From Occallatibacter savannae (GTDB lineage: Bacteria; Acidobacteriota; Terriglobia; Terriglobales; Acidobacteriaceae), in contig NZ_QFFY01000010.1 of assembly GCF_003131205.1 (NCBI RefSeq), forward strand, positions 93,210-157,209: a stretch of DNA of 64,000 nucleotides, written 5' to 3'. The position numbers and the translations under genes were made by a program. This document shows, piece by piece, positions 9,132 to 16,571 of this stretch. Below the pieces are notes generated by a model, which had not been told where the DNA came from, searched no databases, and saw nothing but the letters and a program-made list of their open reading frames with translations. How positions within the stretch are numbered: the stretch's first letter is position 1; each line of letters opens with the position of its first letter.

Positions 9132-10064
9132 TTACCAATTCGCCTGCACCAGTTCGGCCGCAACTCGCGCACTGCTCAGCTCATCGCCGAACCCTTCAAT
9201 CCAGTGCACATCCGGTTCCCGCCGAAACCACGTCAGCTGCCGCTTGGCGTAATTGCGGTGCCCCTGTTGAGCCGCGGCAATAGCCTCCTGCTCCGTTGCG
9301 CTTCCATCCAGAACGCTGCGCGCCTGTCGATAGCCAAGAGAATCCATCGCCTTCACCGGACCATACTGCGCAAGTAAACCGCGCGTCTCCTCAACCAGTC
9401 CAGCCGCGAACATTTTCATGCAACGCTGGTTCAGCCTCTCATAAAGTGCGGCACGCGGCGGGTTCAGCCCGACTCGCAGCAGCCGGAACCCCGTGAGCGG
9501 ATCTCGCCCGAGAACTTCTGACATTGGCCTCCGCCCTGTCATGCAGACCTCAATCGCCCGAATCAGCTTCGGCTCATCGTTTGCATGAATGCGTGCCGCA
9601 GACGCAGGATCGAGTCGCGTGAGCATCCGATGCAGCCATCCGCCTCCTCGCCTCGAGGCGCTCTCACGCAGCCGTTCGCGCAGCTCTTGCTGCCGCGCCG
9701 GCCCAGCGAACAGCCCCTCCGTTAGCGCCCGCAGATAGAGCCCCGTCCCCCCCGTGACAATTGGCAACTTGCCTCGCCCTGCGATCTCTCGCATAGCCGC
9801 GCGCGCCAGCCGGCTGTACTCGCCCGCCGTAAACGGCTCATCCGGATCGGCAACATCGATCAGGTGATGCCGAACGCGGCCCCGTTCCTCACGGCTCGGC
9901 TTTGCGCTGCCCACATCCATCCCGCGATACACCGCGACCGAATCACAACTCACAATTTCGCCGCCAAACCTCTCAGCCAGAGCAAGCGACAAAGCCGTCT
10001 TGCCACTGCCGGTGGGCCCAAGCAGCCCGACCACCAGCGGTTCAGATTGCAATAGAGATCTCAA
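9132..10064 (-). CDS. miaA: tRNA dimethylallyltransferase
   Basis: Transfers a dimethylallyl group to A37 of tRNAs reading UNN codons. The 310 residues carry the P-loop GLLGPTGSGKT (about 14-24), DSVAVYRGMDVGSAKP (the substrate-binding loop, usually DSxQVYxxMDIGTAKP), HHLIDVADPDEPF, and VTGGTGLYLRALTEG. The C-terminal half has the usual RNYAKRQLTWFRRE segment that contacts tRNA. Gln in the DSxQ position is replaced by Ala, which is a modest deviation. It lies just downstream of a small membrane protein gene on the same strand (54 bp gap). Confidence 0.96.
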   Translation of the reverse strand: MRSLLQSEPLVVGLLGPTGSGKTALSLALAERFGGEIVSCDSVAVYRGMDVGSAKPSREERGRVRHHLIDVADPDEPFTAGEYSRLARAAMREIAGRGKLPIVTGGTGLYLRALTEGLFAGPARQQELRERLRESASRRGGGWLHRMLTRLDPASAARIHANDEPKLIRAIEVCMTGRRPMSEVLGRDPLTGFRLLRVGLNPPRAALYERLNQRCMKMFAAGLVEETRGLLAQYGPVKAMDSLGYRQARSVLDGSATEQEAIAAAQQGHRNYAKRQLTWFRREPDVHWIEGFGDELSSARVAAELVQANW

Positions 10065-10082
10065 TCAAATTCCGCGATTCTA

Positions 10083-10112
10083 GTCCCTATGTCCCTAGTC
10101 CCTACGTCCCTG
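10083..10112. repeat. Heptanucleotide repeat (GTCCCTA type), short array
   Basis: Four copies of GTCCCTA/GTCCCTG starting at 10083, 10091, 10098 and 10106, with one extra base between some units. The array ends 5 nt from the stop codon of the minus-strand small-protein gene (TGA at 10118-10120), so it is immediately 3' of that gene. Confidence 0.8.
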
Positions 10113-10117
10113 TGTTC

Positions 10118-10306
10118 TCACGGTCGCCACCAGCCCGTCGGAAAAATCCACTCCGGGTTCGTATGAAGCAGCCACCAGCCCAATATCGTCGCCGCAATGA
10201 TCAGCATGCCGAACACCTGATTCCGCCTGAACTCACGCCGCTGCTCCTCGCGCCGTTCCTGTTCGGCAATCTGCTGCTGGTACGGCTTGATGCGACGTTC
10301 AACCAT
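10118..10306 (-). CDS. Small single-pass membrane protein of unknown function
   Basis: 62 residues. The first 30 are strongly charged and Gln/Arg/Glu rich (QQQIAEQERREEQRREFRR), predicted to be a cytoplasmic helix. Residues about 33-50 (GMLIIAATILGWWLLHT) form one membrane helix, followed by a Trp-rich end (FPTGWWRP). It is between miaA (downstream, same strand) and purD (divergent). The polar-helix plus TM layout and clean ORF support a real gene, but I recognise no family. Confidence 0.6.
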   Translation of the reverse strand: MVERRIKPYQQQIAEQERREEQRREFRRNQVFGMLIIAATILGWWLLHTNPEWIFPTGWWRP

Positions 10307-10454
10307 CGATGCGCGCCCACCGCGAACTACCGACCAGTATAGGTTCAGCGAATCCGACCATGCCGAATTGCCGCGTTTGACTTAACCTGCCTCCATTGCC
10401 GACGATTGTCTTTCGGTCCGAATCAAAGCCGCTCACTCAGAAGGTGTCCTCTCC

Positions 10455-11735
10455 ATGAAAGTCCTGATCCTTGGTTCCGGCGGTCGCGAACACGCGCTAG
10501 CCTGGGCAGCAAAACGTAGTTCGCTCGTCACAGAAATCATCTGCGCCCCGGGAAACGGCGGCATCGCGCACATCGCCCGCTGCGTTCCTGTCGACCTCAA
10601 AGACGTCGACGCCATGGTCCGCCTGGCCGAAGCCGAACAGCCCTCGCTCACTATCGTCGGCCCCGAGCTGCCGCTCTCTCTCGGCGTCGTCGATGCCTTC
10701 CGCGAACGTGGCTTCCGCATCTTCGGCCCCACCCGCGCCGCCGCGCAGCTTGAATCCAGCAAAGCCTTCGCCAAGCAGTTCATGAAGCGCTACCAGATCC
10801 CCACTGCCCATTACGCGGTCTGCACCAACGCCAAAGAAGTCGAAGAAGCCTTGAAACACTTCCACGCTCCCGTCGTCGTCAAGGCCGACGGACTCGCCGC
10901 CGGCAAAGGCGTCATCATCTGCCCTACACTCCACTTCGCGCACGAAACCGCGCAAGGCCTCTTCAGCGGCGAACTCCTCGGCTCCACCGAACGCCAGATC
11001 GTCATCGAAGAATTCCTGGAAGGCGAAGAACTCAGCTTCCTTTGCCTCAGCGACGGCACGCATGTCACGCCGCTCGTACCCGCTCAGGACCACAAGCGCA
11101 TCGGCGAGGGCGACACCGGCCCCAACACCGGCGGCATGGGAGTCTACTCCACCAGCCAGATGCTCGAGCCCACCATGACCGAGTGGATCCTGCACCACAT
11201 CGCCGAACCCACCATCCGCGGCATGGCCGAGGAGAACGCGCCCTTCACCGGCGTCCTCTACTGCGGGCTCATGATGACCGCGCGTGGACCTCAGGTCCTC
11301 GAATACAACGCCCGCTTCGGCGATCCCGAGACACAGGCCATTCTCGTTCGCCTCGAATCTGACCTCGTTTATGCTCTGGAGGCTTGCGTCCACGGCCGCC
11401 TCGCGGAAACGCAACTCCGCTGGGCCCCCGGAGCCTCAGCCTGCGTCATCGCAAGCTCCGCAGGATATCCCGGAAGCTACAAAACCGGCTTGCCCATCTC
11501 CGGCCTCGACGCTGCCTCACGCACTCCGGACGTAGAAGTCTTCCACTCCGGAACCGCACTGTCGAACGACCAGATCGTCACCAGCGGCGGCCGCGTCCTC
11601 GGCGTCACTGCCACAGGAGACACGCTCGAAGAGGCTCTCAATCGAGCCTACGAGTCGATGGCGCAGATCCACTTCGACGGCATTTACTTCCGCAGAGACA
11701 TAGGTCATCGCGCGCTGAGAAAAACGCAGCGATAG
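10455..11735 (+). CDS. purD: Phosphoribosylamine--glycine ligase (GAR synthetase)
   Basis: Second step of de novo purine synthesis: joins phosphoribosylamine and glycine using ATP. The 426 residues match the monofunctional bacterial enzyme. Seen: MKVLILGSGGREHALAW (N-terminal Rossmann-like domain), the ATP-grasp core with VVVKADGLAAGKGVI, IEEFLEGEELSFLCLSDG, PNTGGMGVYS, and YNARFGDPETQ (metal and ATP binding). It stands alone without other pur genes nearby. Confidence 0.97.
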   Translation: MKVLILGSGGREHALAWAAKRSSLVTEIICAPGNGGIAHIARCVPVDLKDVDAMVRLAEAEQPSLTIVGPELPLSLGVVDAFRERGFRIFGPTRAAAQLESSKAFAKQFMKRYQIPTAHYAVCTNAKEVEEALKHFHAPVVVKADGLAAGKGVIICPTLHFAHETAQGLFSGELLGSTERQIVIEEFLEGEELSFLCLSDGTHVTPLVPAQDHKRIGEGDTGPNTGGMGVYSTSQMLEPTMTEWILHHIAEPTIRGMAEENAPFTGVLYCGLMMTARGPQVLEYNARFGDPETQAILVRLESDLVYALEACVHGRLAETQLRWAPGASACVIASSAGYPGSYKTGLPISGLDAASRTPDVEVFHSGTALSNDQIVTSGGRVLGVTATGDTLEEALNRAYESMAQIHFDGIYFRRDIGHRALRKTQR

Positions 11736-11799
11736 CCATGGCTTGTAATCAATGTGGATTTCGTGCCCGCCGCTGTGGAACTAAGGAATCGGGGAAAAT

Positions 11800-12123
11800 C
11801 TAGTTCGTTGCAACGGTGGTCGATTTGACCGGCATAGCGGCGGTCGCCGGCGCCTTCATCTGCTTCTGAAAACACGCACGGCAAAGTACTGGCCTGCCCT
11901 GTGTTGGTTTGAAGGGAACAGTCGTCTCCGTGCCGCATGCCGAGCACGTCGTACGGGTCTCAGCCCGCACGCGCCCTCCGCTCGCACGTTTCGCCTTGCA
12001 CTGCTTGCAGTGCTTCGGGTCATTCTTGAACTGTTTATCGTGGAAGAAAAGCTGCTCGCCCGCGGTGAACACAAATTCAGCGCCGCAGTCACTACACTTC
12101 AGAATCCTGTCGACAAATTCCAT
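11800..12123 (-). CDS. Zinc-ribbon protein (zf-trcl type) with four CxxC pairs
   Basis: 107 residues from ATG at 12123 (MEFVDRILKCSDCG), which is chosen because the family starts there; an upstream in-frame ATG at 12225 would only add a poly-Phe, non-conserved stretch. Four CxxC knuckles are visible: CSDC and CKQC form the first zinc site, with EFVFTAGEQLFFHDKQF between them, typical of the probable zinc-ribbon domain family. CSAC and CRAC form the second, with ETTVPFKPTQGRPVLCR between. The tail is Ala/Thr rich. Similar proteins are often small cytoplasmic nucleic-acid or ribosome-associated factors, but function is unknown. It lies downstream of rpsU on the same strand. Confidence 0.82.
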   Translation of the reverse strand: MEFVDRILKCSDCGAEFVFTAGEQLFFHDKQFKNDPKHCKQCKAKRASGGRVRAETRTTCSACGTETTVPFKPTQGRPVLCRACFQKQMKAPATAAMPVKSTTVATN

Positions 12124-12281
12124 GGCCGGCTTCCCCAAAGAAGGAAAGGACGTAGCTCGGCCATCAACTTGAGAGCACGCCGGTCCCGTTTCCCTGTCTT
12201 TGAAAGTCCTGAAAAAAAACAACAAGGGCCCGGGCCGCCTAACAGTGAGCGGCGATCAGCATCTCCACACCGGGAGGCTCA

Positions 12282-12390
12282 GTTGCGCTCAGACTAGCGC
12301 AACCTCAAATAAGGAAATCGTAATGTGCCGACCTTTTTCGTACTCTTTCAGGCTTCCACTTAGGGGAAGGGAAAGCCTTGGACGGCACAT
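12282..12390. other. Structured spacer between rpsU and the zinc-ribbon gene
   Basis: Two inverted repeats: GTTGCGCT/AGCGCAAC (12282-12289 and 12296-12303, 6-nt loop) and ATGTGCCG/CGGCACAT (12323-12330 and 12383-12390), the latter enclosing a second stem AGGCTT/AAGCCT. They fall in the 290-bp rpsU 3' region. Neither is followed by a clean T-run, so a folded rpsU 3' UTR or a leader of the zinc-ribbon gene is as likely as a terminator. Confidence 0.45.
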
Positions 12391-12414
12391 CTCACGACGA
12401 TACTGTTGAAAAAC

Positions 12415-12612
12415 CTAGTCCTGCTCTTTACGAGCTTTCTTGCGATTCCGCTTGCGCGCCAGTGCTGCTTTGACGCGACGCTTTTCGCCCGGCTTCAGGT
12501 AGTAGGAATGACGCTTCACTTCCTTGATGATGTCTTCCTGCTGTACCTTGCGTTTAAACCGGCGCAGTGCATTTTCAAGCGGTTCGCCTTCCTGCAAGCG
12601 AACCTCGGCCAA
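12415..12612 (-). CDS. rpsU: Small ribosomal subunit protein bS21 (TTG start)
   Basis: 65 residues, highly basic, from the 30S platform near the 16S 3' end. Seen: AEVRLQEGEPLENALRRFKRK, then HSYYLKPGEKRR and an Arg/Lys-rich tail. No ATG fits: the family starts at M-x-EV/VxV, here coded TTG-GCC-GAG at 12612. A strong Shine-Dalgarno GGAGG (12626-12622) lies 9 nt upstream, which decides the TTG start; starting further up would place the Shine-Dalgarno inside the gene. Programs that prefer ATG will overextend it to 98 residues. Confidence 0.93.
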   Translation of the reverse strand: MAEVRLQEGEPLENALRRFKRKVQQEDIIKEVKRHSYYLKPGEKRRVKAALARKRNRKKARKEQD

Positions 12613-12836
12613 AGGGTCCCACCTCCAAACTTGCCAGAAAGGCCCAGAGATCATTCTAGGGAACTCTAAGGAATCATTCAACTTGGGAAAAACCCTAGGA
12701 TTTTCAGACACTTAGATTTCGTGCCCGCAATTGACTTCGCGAGAGAATCTCCCCATAGGAAACATAGAGTCGATAAAGTTGACTCAAAAGTCTCCACCTC
12801 CTCCTCGCTTACACTGGCCACTGAGGTTTCACCGCC

Positions 12837-13355
12837 ATGATCCGCCCGTACCGGGGCCAGCTCCCCACCATTCCCGATAGTTGCTACATCGATCTCTCCG
12901 CCCAGGTCATCGGCGACGTCTCTCTCGGCGAGAACTCCTCCGTCTGGATGAATGCCGTGCTGCGCGGCGACGTAAACGCCATCCGCGTCGGTTCAAATTC
13001 CAACGTACAGGACTGCGCCGTCCTCCACGGTCAGCGCCACCTCTACTCCGTCACCGTCGGAGACTGGGTCACCATCGGCCACAACGCTACAGTCCACGGC
13101 TGCCTCGTTGAAGACGCCGTCCTTATCGGCATGGGAGTCACCATCCTCAACGATTGCCGCATTGGCGAGGGGTCCATCATCGCCGCCGGAGCCGTCCTGC
13201 CCGAGCACACCGTCGTGCCGCCAAGAACCCTCTGGGCCGGAGTTCCGGGCAAGCAGCGTCGCGAACTCGGCGACGAAGACCGCAAGCTCATCCTCCAATA
13301 CGCCCAGAACTATCTCGACTATACGAAGATCTACCTCGCGGAAACCGATCAGTAA
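12837..13355 (+). CDS. Gamma carbonic anhydrase family protein
   Basis: 172-residue left-handed beta-helix protein (YrdA/PaaY/gamma-CA group). Hexapeptide repeats run from about residue 20 to 130 (VIGDVSLGENSSVWM, VLIGMGVTILNDCRIG). Three metal-ligand His are in place: LHG (H64), IGHNATVHG (H82 and H87). RGDVNAIRVGSNSNVQD is the family core. Members bind zinc or iron and some hydrate CO2, but many of this shorter subgroup have no proven activity, so carbonic anhydrase activity is not certain. A tandem repeat begins within 7 nt of the stop codon. Confidence 0.9.
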   Translation: MIRPYRGQLPTIPDSCYIDLSAQVIGDVSLGENSSVWMNAVLRGDVNAIRVGSNSNVQDCAVLHGQRHLYSVTVGDWVTIGHNATVHGCLVEDAVLIGMGVTILNDCRIGEGSIIAAGAVLPEHTVVPPRTLWAGVPGKQRRELGDEDRKLILQYAQNYLDYTKIYLAETDQ

Positions 13356-13361
13356 CGATCT

Positions 13362-13510
13362 GTATCAGGACGCTTTCATATCAGGGCACAGCTTCTGTAT
13401 AGGGCACGGCTTTCGTATCAGGCACGATGTGTATCGCGCACCATCTGTATCAGGGAACGACTTTTAATCGTGCTAAAAAGCCCCAAAAACAACGTGGACT
13501 TTAGCCCCTG
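13362..13510. repeat. Degenerate 16-19 bp tandem repeat (GTATCAGGGCACGGCTTT type) plus module B
   Basis: Six diverged units begin GTATCAGG or close variants at 13362, 13378, 13397, 13415, 13431 and 13447 (spacings 16, 19, 18, 16, 16). Several units contain GGGCACGGCTTT, the left arm of family A, without the right arm; only the last (CGACTTTTAATCGTG) still looks palindromic. It ends with AACGTGGACTTTAGCCCCTGCG, which is module B seen also at 18.0, 37.2 and 60.8 kb. It fills the 205-bp gap between the carbonic-anhydrase-like gene and the PAP2 gene. Confidence 0.75.
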
Positions 13511-13560
13511 CGTAAGCTGAATGACGTCCCAGGTTTCTGAAACATGTTCAAGCAACACCT

Positions 13561-14406
13561 ATGAACCATCGCTCCATTTACCATCGAGCTAACGTGAATC
13601 TCCGCATCTCGAAATCGTCTCGCCTTCGTTCCGCCGTACTTTTCGTTTCGACCGCACTTCTCTCGCTTGCCTGTTACGCCCAGACATGGCCTCCTGCCCC
13701 CATTCCCCCCACTCCGAACGCCCCTGAGCCGCAGAACACCGTGACCGTCCGCGAGATCCCCATGAATCTCCTTAAGGATCAGGGCGCCATCTGGTCCAGT
13801 CCCGCACGTATCGGCGAACACGATCTCAACTACCTGGTTCCACTCGGGCTCGCCACCGCCCTTGCCATGACCACCGACCATCAGGTGATGAGCGAGAAGG
13901 TCTCGCGCGACAAGAGCCTCAATGACAAAGCCACGCAGGCCTCCAACGCCCTCGTCAGCCCCTTCATTGCCGCCCCTGTTGTCATGTACGGGATCGGGCA
14001 CCTGGCCCACAGCGAGCACGCCCGCGAGACCGGCATCCTCAGCGGCGAAGCGCTCGTCGACAGCCTCGTCGTCGAACAGGCAATGAAACTGGCCTTCATG
14101 CGCGAGCGGCCCACCGTAGACGGTGCACGCGGCAAGTTCTTCCAGACCAGTGTCGGAGTCGACGGCTCTTTCCCTTCAAACCACAGCATGCTGGCGTGGT
14201 CCAGCGCCGCCGTCCTTGCCGACGAGTACCCCTCCACCCTCCACACACTTGCCTTTTACGGAGTAGCGACCGGAGTGAGCATCACCCGGGTCCTCGGCCA
14301 GCAGCACTTCCCATCAGACGTGCTCGTAGGCAGCGCCTTCGGCTGGATGATCGGCCACTACGTCTACAAAAAACATCACCACTGGGAACCCGAAAACTAC
14401 CGCTGA
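13561..14406 (+). CDS. Exported PAP2-family phosphatase
   Basis: 281 residues. A signal peptide or N-terminal anchor (SAVLFVSTALLSLACYAQ) precedes a Pro-rich linker and the PAP2 domain. The three phosphatase motifs are present: KLAFMRERP (KX6RP), FPSNHSMLAWS (PSGH in variant form, PSNH) and TRVLGQQHFPSD (SRX5HX3D in variant form). PAP2 enzymes remove phosphate from lipid substrates such as undecaprenyl pyrophosphate or phosphatidate. The hydrophobic stretches are fewer than in six-TM PAP2 proteins, so this is probably a secreted or periplasmic class A-type acid phosphatase relative. A GTG at 13594 would give a shorter signal peptide n-region and is a possible alternative start. Confidence 0.85.
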   Translation: MNHRSIYHRANVNLRISKSSRLRSAVLFVSTALLSLACYAQTWPPAPIPPTPNAPEPQNTVTVREIPMNLLKDQGAIWSSPARIGEHDLNYLVPLGLATALAMTTDHQVMSEKVSRDKSLNDKATQASNALVSPFIAAPVVMYGIGHLAHSEHARETGILSGEALVDSLVVEQAMKLAFMRERPTVDGARGKFFQTSVGVDGSFPSNHSMLAWSSAAVLADEYPSTLHTLAFYGVATGVSITRVLGQQHFPSDVLVGSAFGWMIGHYVYKKHHHWEPENYR

Positions 14407-14441
14407 GAGCGGTCCTGGATATCGGTCTCCGGTTCCCGAAT

Positions 14442-14476
14442 CGCAACTGGAGACTGGTGACTGGAAACTGGCAACT
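14442..14476. repeat. Heptanucleotide repeat (GGCAACT type) overlapping a stop codon
   Basis: Five contiguous heptamers CGCAACT, GGAGACT, GGTGACT, GGAAACT, GGCAACT. Read on the minus strand the array begins with AGTTGCC and its first bases form the stop codon (TAG, 14477-14475) of the aldo/keto reductase gene. Confidence 0.85.
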
Positions 14477-15566
14477 AGATCGGCAGCGGATTCCTCTCCG
14501 TCGCATTCCTCTGGTGCCAGTACGGATACGCCGGCTGCACCGCGCTCCCGGCATCCAGCTTCGCCACCTGCTCCGCCGTCAGACTCCAGCCCACCGCTCC
14601 TAAGTTCTGCTTCAACTGCTCCTCATTACGCGCCCCGAGAATGATGGTCGAAACCGTCGGTCTCTGCACCAGCCAGTTCAGCGCGATCTGCGGAATTGTC
14701 TTGCCCGTCTCCTCCGCCACATCATCCAGTGCATCGACCACCTTGTACAGATACTCATCCGGCACCTGCGGCCCCGGGTCCGAAGCCTTGTGCAACCGGC
14801 TCACCTCAGGCAGCGGCTTGCCTCGCCGGATCTTCCCGGTCAGCCGCCCCCAGCCCAGCGGACTCCACACCAGCGCCCCAATCTTCTCCTGCTGCGCCAG
14901 CGGCATCAGCTCCCATTCGTAGTCGCGCCCTACCAGCGAGTAGTAAACCTGATGCCCCACAAACCTCGGCCACCCATGTCGATCCGCCACATCCAGCGAC
15001 TTCATCAGGTGCCATCCCGAGAAGTTCGACGCAGCCGTATACCGCACCTTGCCCTCGCGCACAAACGACTGCAGCGTGTCCTGCACCTCTTCGATCGGCG
15101 TCAAGGCGTCGAACGCATGCATGTGGTAGATGTCGATATAGTCTGTCTGCAGCCGTTTCAGGCTTGCCTCGATCGCCCGCCGCATCCGCCACCGCGATGT
15201 CCCCGCGTCGTTCGGCCCGTCCCCGATCCGAAAGTACGTCTTCGTCGAGATCAGAACCTGCTCGCGACGCCCTTTGAGCGCCGCGCCCAGAATCTCTTCC
15301 GATCGTCCGTCCGAATACCCATCGGCAGTGTCGAAAAGGTTGACGCCTGCCCTAAGGCACAGGTCGATCAGCTGCTTTGCTTCGGCAACATCCGTGCTGC
15401 CCCATGCCTTGAAAAACTCATTGCCGCCGCCAAACGTAGCAGCGCCAAAACTCAATACCGGAACTTTGAGGCCTGAGCCCCCCAGAAGTCTGTATTCCCA
15501 TGCGCCTTGGATTGGAGAGAGTTGGTTAGAGATGCATTTGTTCTCTTGCAAAGCTGAAGTCTTCAC
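14475..15566 (-). CDS. Aldo/keto reductase
   Basis: NADPH-dependent carbonyl reductase of the (beta/alpha)8 AKR superfamily. Core motifs in 363 residues: LSFGAATFGGG, NLFDTADGYSDGRSEEILG (catalytic Asp and Tyr), ISTKTYF (Lys), DIYHMHAFD (His), and SPLGWGRLTGK and LGARNEEQLKQNL for cofactor binding. This pattern is that of the YajO/Tas/IolS-like oxidoreductases. About 25 residues precede the conserved beginning (EYRLLGGSGLKV), and no better start is in frame. It follows the exported protein gene at 16451-15594 with a gap of only 27 bp, so they are probably cotranscribed. The stop codon lies in a heptamer repeat, which may have reset the C-terminus. Confidence 0.9.
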   Translation of the reverse strand: MKTSALQENKCISNQLSPIQGAWEYRLLGGSGLKVPVLSFGAATFGGGNEFFKAWGSTDVAEAKQLIDLCLRAGVNLFDTADGYSDGRSEEILGAALKGRREQVLISTKTYFRIGDGPNDAGTSRWRMRRAIEASLKRLQTDYIDIYHMHAFDALTPIEEVQDTLQSFVREGKVRYTAASNFSGWHLMKSLDVADRHGWPRFVGHQVYYSLVGRDYEWELMPLAQQEKIGALVWSPLGWGRLTGKIRRGKPLPEVSRLHKASDPGPQVPDEYLYKVVDALDDVAEETGKTIPQIALNWLVQRPTVSTIILGARNEEQLKQNLGAVGWSLTAEQVAKLDAGSAVQPAYPYWHQRNATERNPLPI

Positions 15567-15593
15567 ACCTGTGAAACCTCCCTTGCCCGAAAA

Positions 15594-16451
15594 TCAGCGA
15601 TCCATCGTCTGAGCCGCAGTTTTCTTGCGGAACAGCCTCTGGTTGATGTCCGGCCAGAATTCTTTCGCGACAAACGACGCCGCATCGATCCCGATATCAA
15701 CAGCCCACTCCGTAGCTACATTGCCAAAGCTGCGCTCCCGGCTCGGATAGTACAAGCTTGAGATTCCGGATGACGCCCCCGAGCCCACCACTTCGCCAAA
15801 ATTAAACGTGTCGTGCCCCGCATCGGATCGCGTTATTACCGTCCGGCTCAATGCGTACCCTGTGCGCTTCAGCAATCCGCCGCGCTCCAGCGTGTAGTAC
15901 CGGTTGTCTTCATGGGTAATAGCCGGAACTATAAATTCAACCATGAAGTTCTCGCTCGTCTGGTCCAGCGCCGAATGCCACCAGTACCGGCTATACCCCT
16001 TTGCTCCGTGCCCGAACTCCGGCGTCGAATTCGCCGCCATGTTCACGCCCGCAAGCATCGACGGGATGAACACCGAAGAGTAGTCGAACGAATCGTCCAC
16101 CGCCGTCAGAAACTTCTCCTTCACCGTCATAGGCGGAAGCTTCACGTCGGTACTGACTGATCGGAAGTTCGGAATGAGCCCCAGAATCCGCTTCGTCTGG
16201 GGAGGCTGACCGCTCGGCACTGGGTTCTGCGGAATCGGTCTCTGCAGGGTGTCTGTTTTCTGAGACGAATCTTTCTGCTGCTCCTGTGCGCTTCCAACCT
16301 GGGCCTGATCCGCGTTCATTCCATCTGCCGCGACGAGCGGGGAATCCGGCAACGATACATTCTGCGCCGTGAGCCTGCTCTGGCCCGACGCCGCCAGAGC
16401 GCAGCAAACACCGAGTGCAGCAACATAGAAAAGGGGAAGGGACCTACGCAA
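15594..16451 (-). CDS. Conserved exported acidobacterial protein of unknown function
   Basis: 285 residues with a signal peptide (LFYVAALGVCCALAASGQ) and a Gln/Ser/Pro-rich linker up to about residue 85. The conserved part starts at RILGLIPNFRSVSTDVKLPPMTVKEKF and includes WWHSALDQTSENFMVEF, ITHEDNRYYTLERGG, and TFNFGEVVGSGASSGISSLYYP. I recognise this as a pattern common in Acidobacteria exported proteins, without any known role. No catalytic motif stands out. Probably the first gene of a two-gene unit with the aldo/keto reductase. Divergent from hisS. Confidence 0.8.
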   Translation of the reverse strand: MRRSLPLFYVAALGVCCALAASGQSRLTAQNVSLPDSPLVAADGMNADQAQVGSAQEQQKDSSQKTDTLQRPIPQNPVPSGQPPQTKRILGLIPNFRSVSTDVKLPPMTVKEKFLTAVDDSFDYSSVFIPSMLAGVNMAANSTPEFGHGAKGYSRYWWHSALDQTSENFMVEFIVPAITHEDNRYYTLERGGLLKRTGYALSRTVITRSDAGHDTFNFGEVVGSGASSGISSLYYPSRERSFGNVATEWAVDIGIDAASFVAKEFWPDINQRLFRKKTAAQTMDR

Positions 16452-16571
16452 TTCGAGCTCCTGAGAGGGGAAGACCTCTTCGGCTAGAGTACCCTGCTTT
16501 GCTATTCGACTCCGAAACCAGCATCTGGTTGCAGACTCTCTCCGCTCGCACCCATTTAAACTGAAGAAGAT

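Noticed and set aside
12226..12414. Classic terminator for rpsU
   Set aside because: Good stems exist but none is followed by a T-run on the minus strand; listed only as structured spacer.
12989..13012. tRNA T-arm-like GGTTCAAATTCC
   Set aside because: It is inside the conserved gamma carbonic anhydrase gene and no acceptor or anticodon stems flank it.
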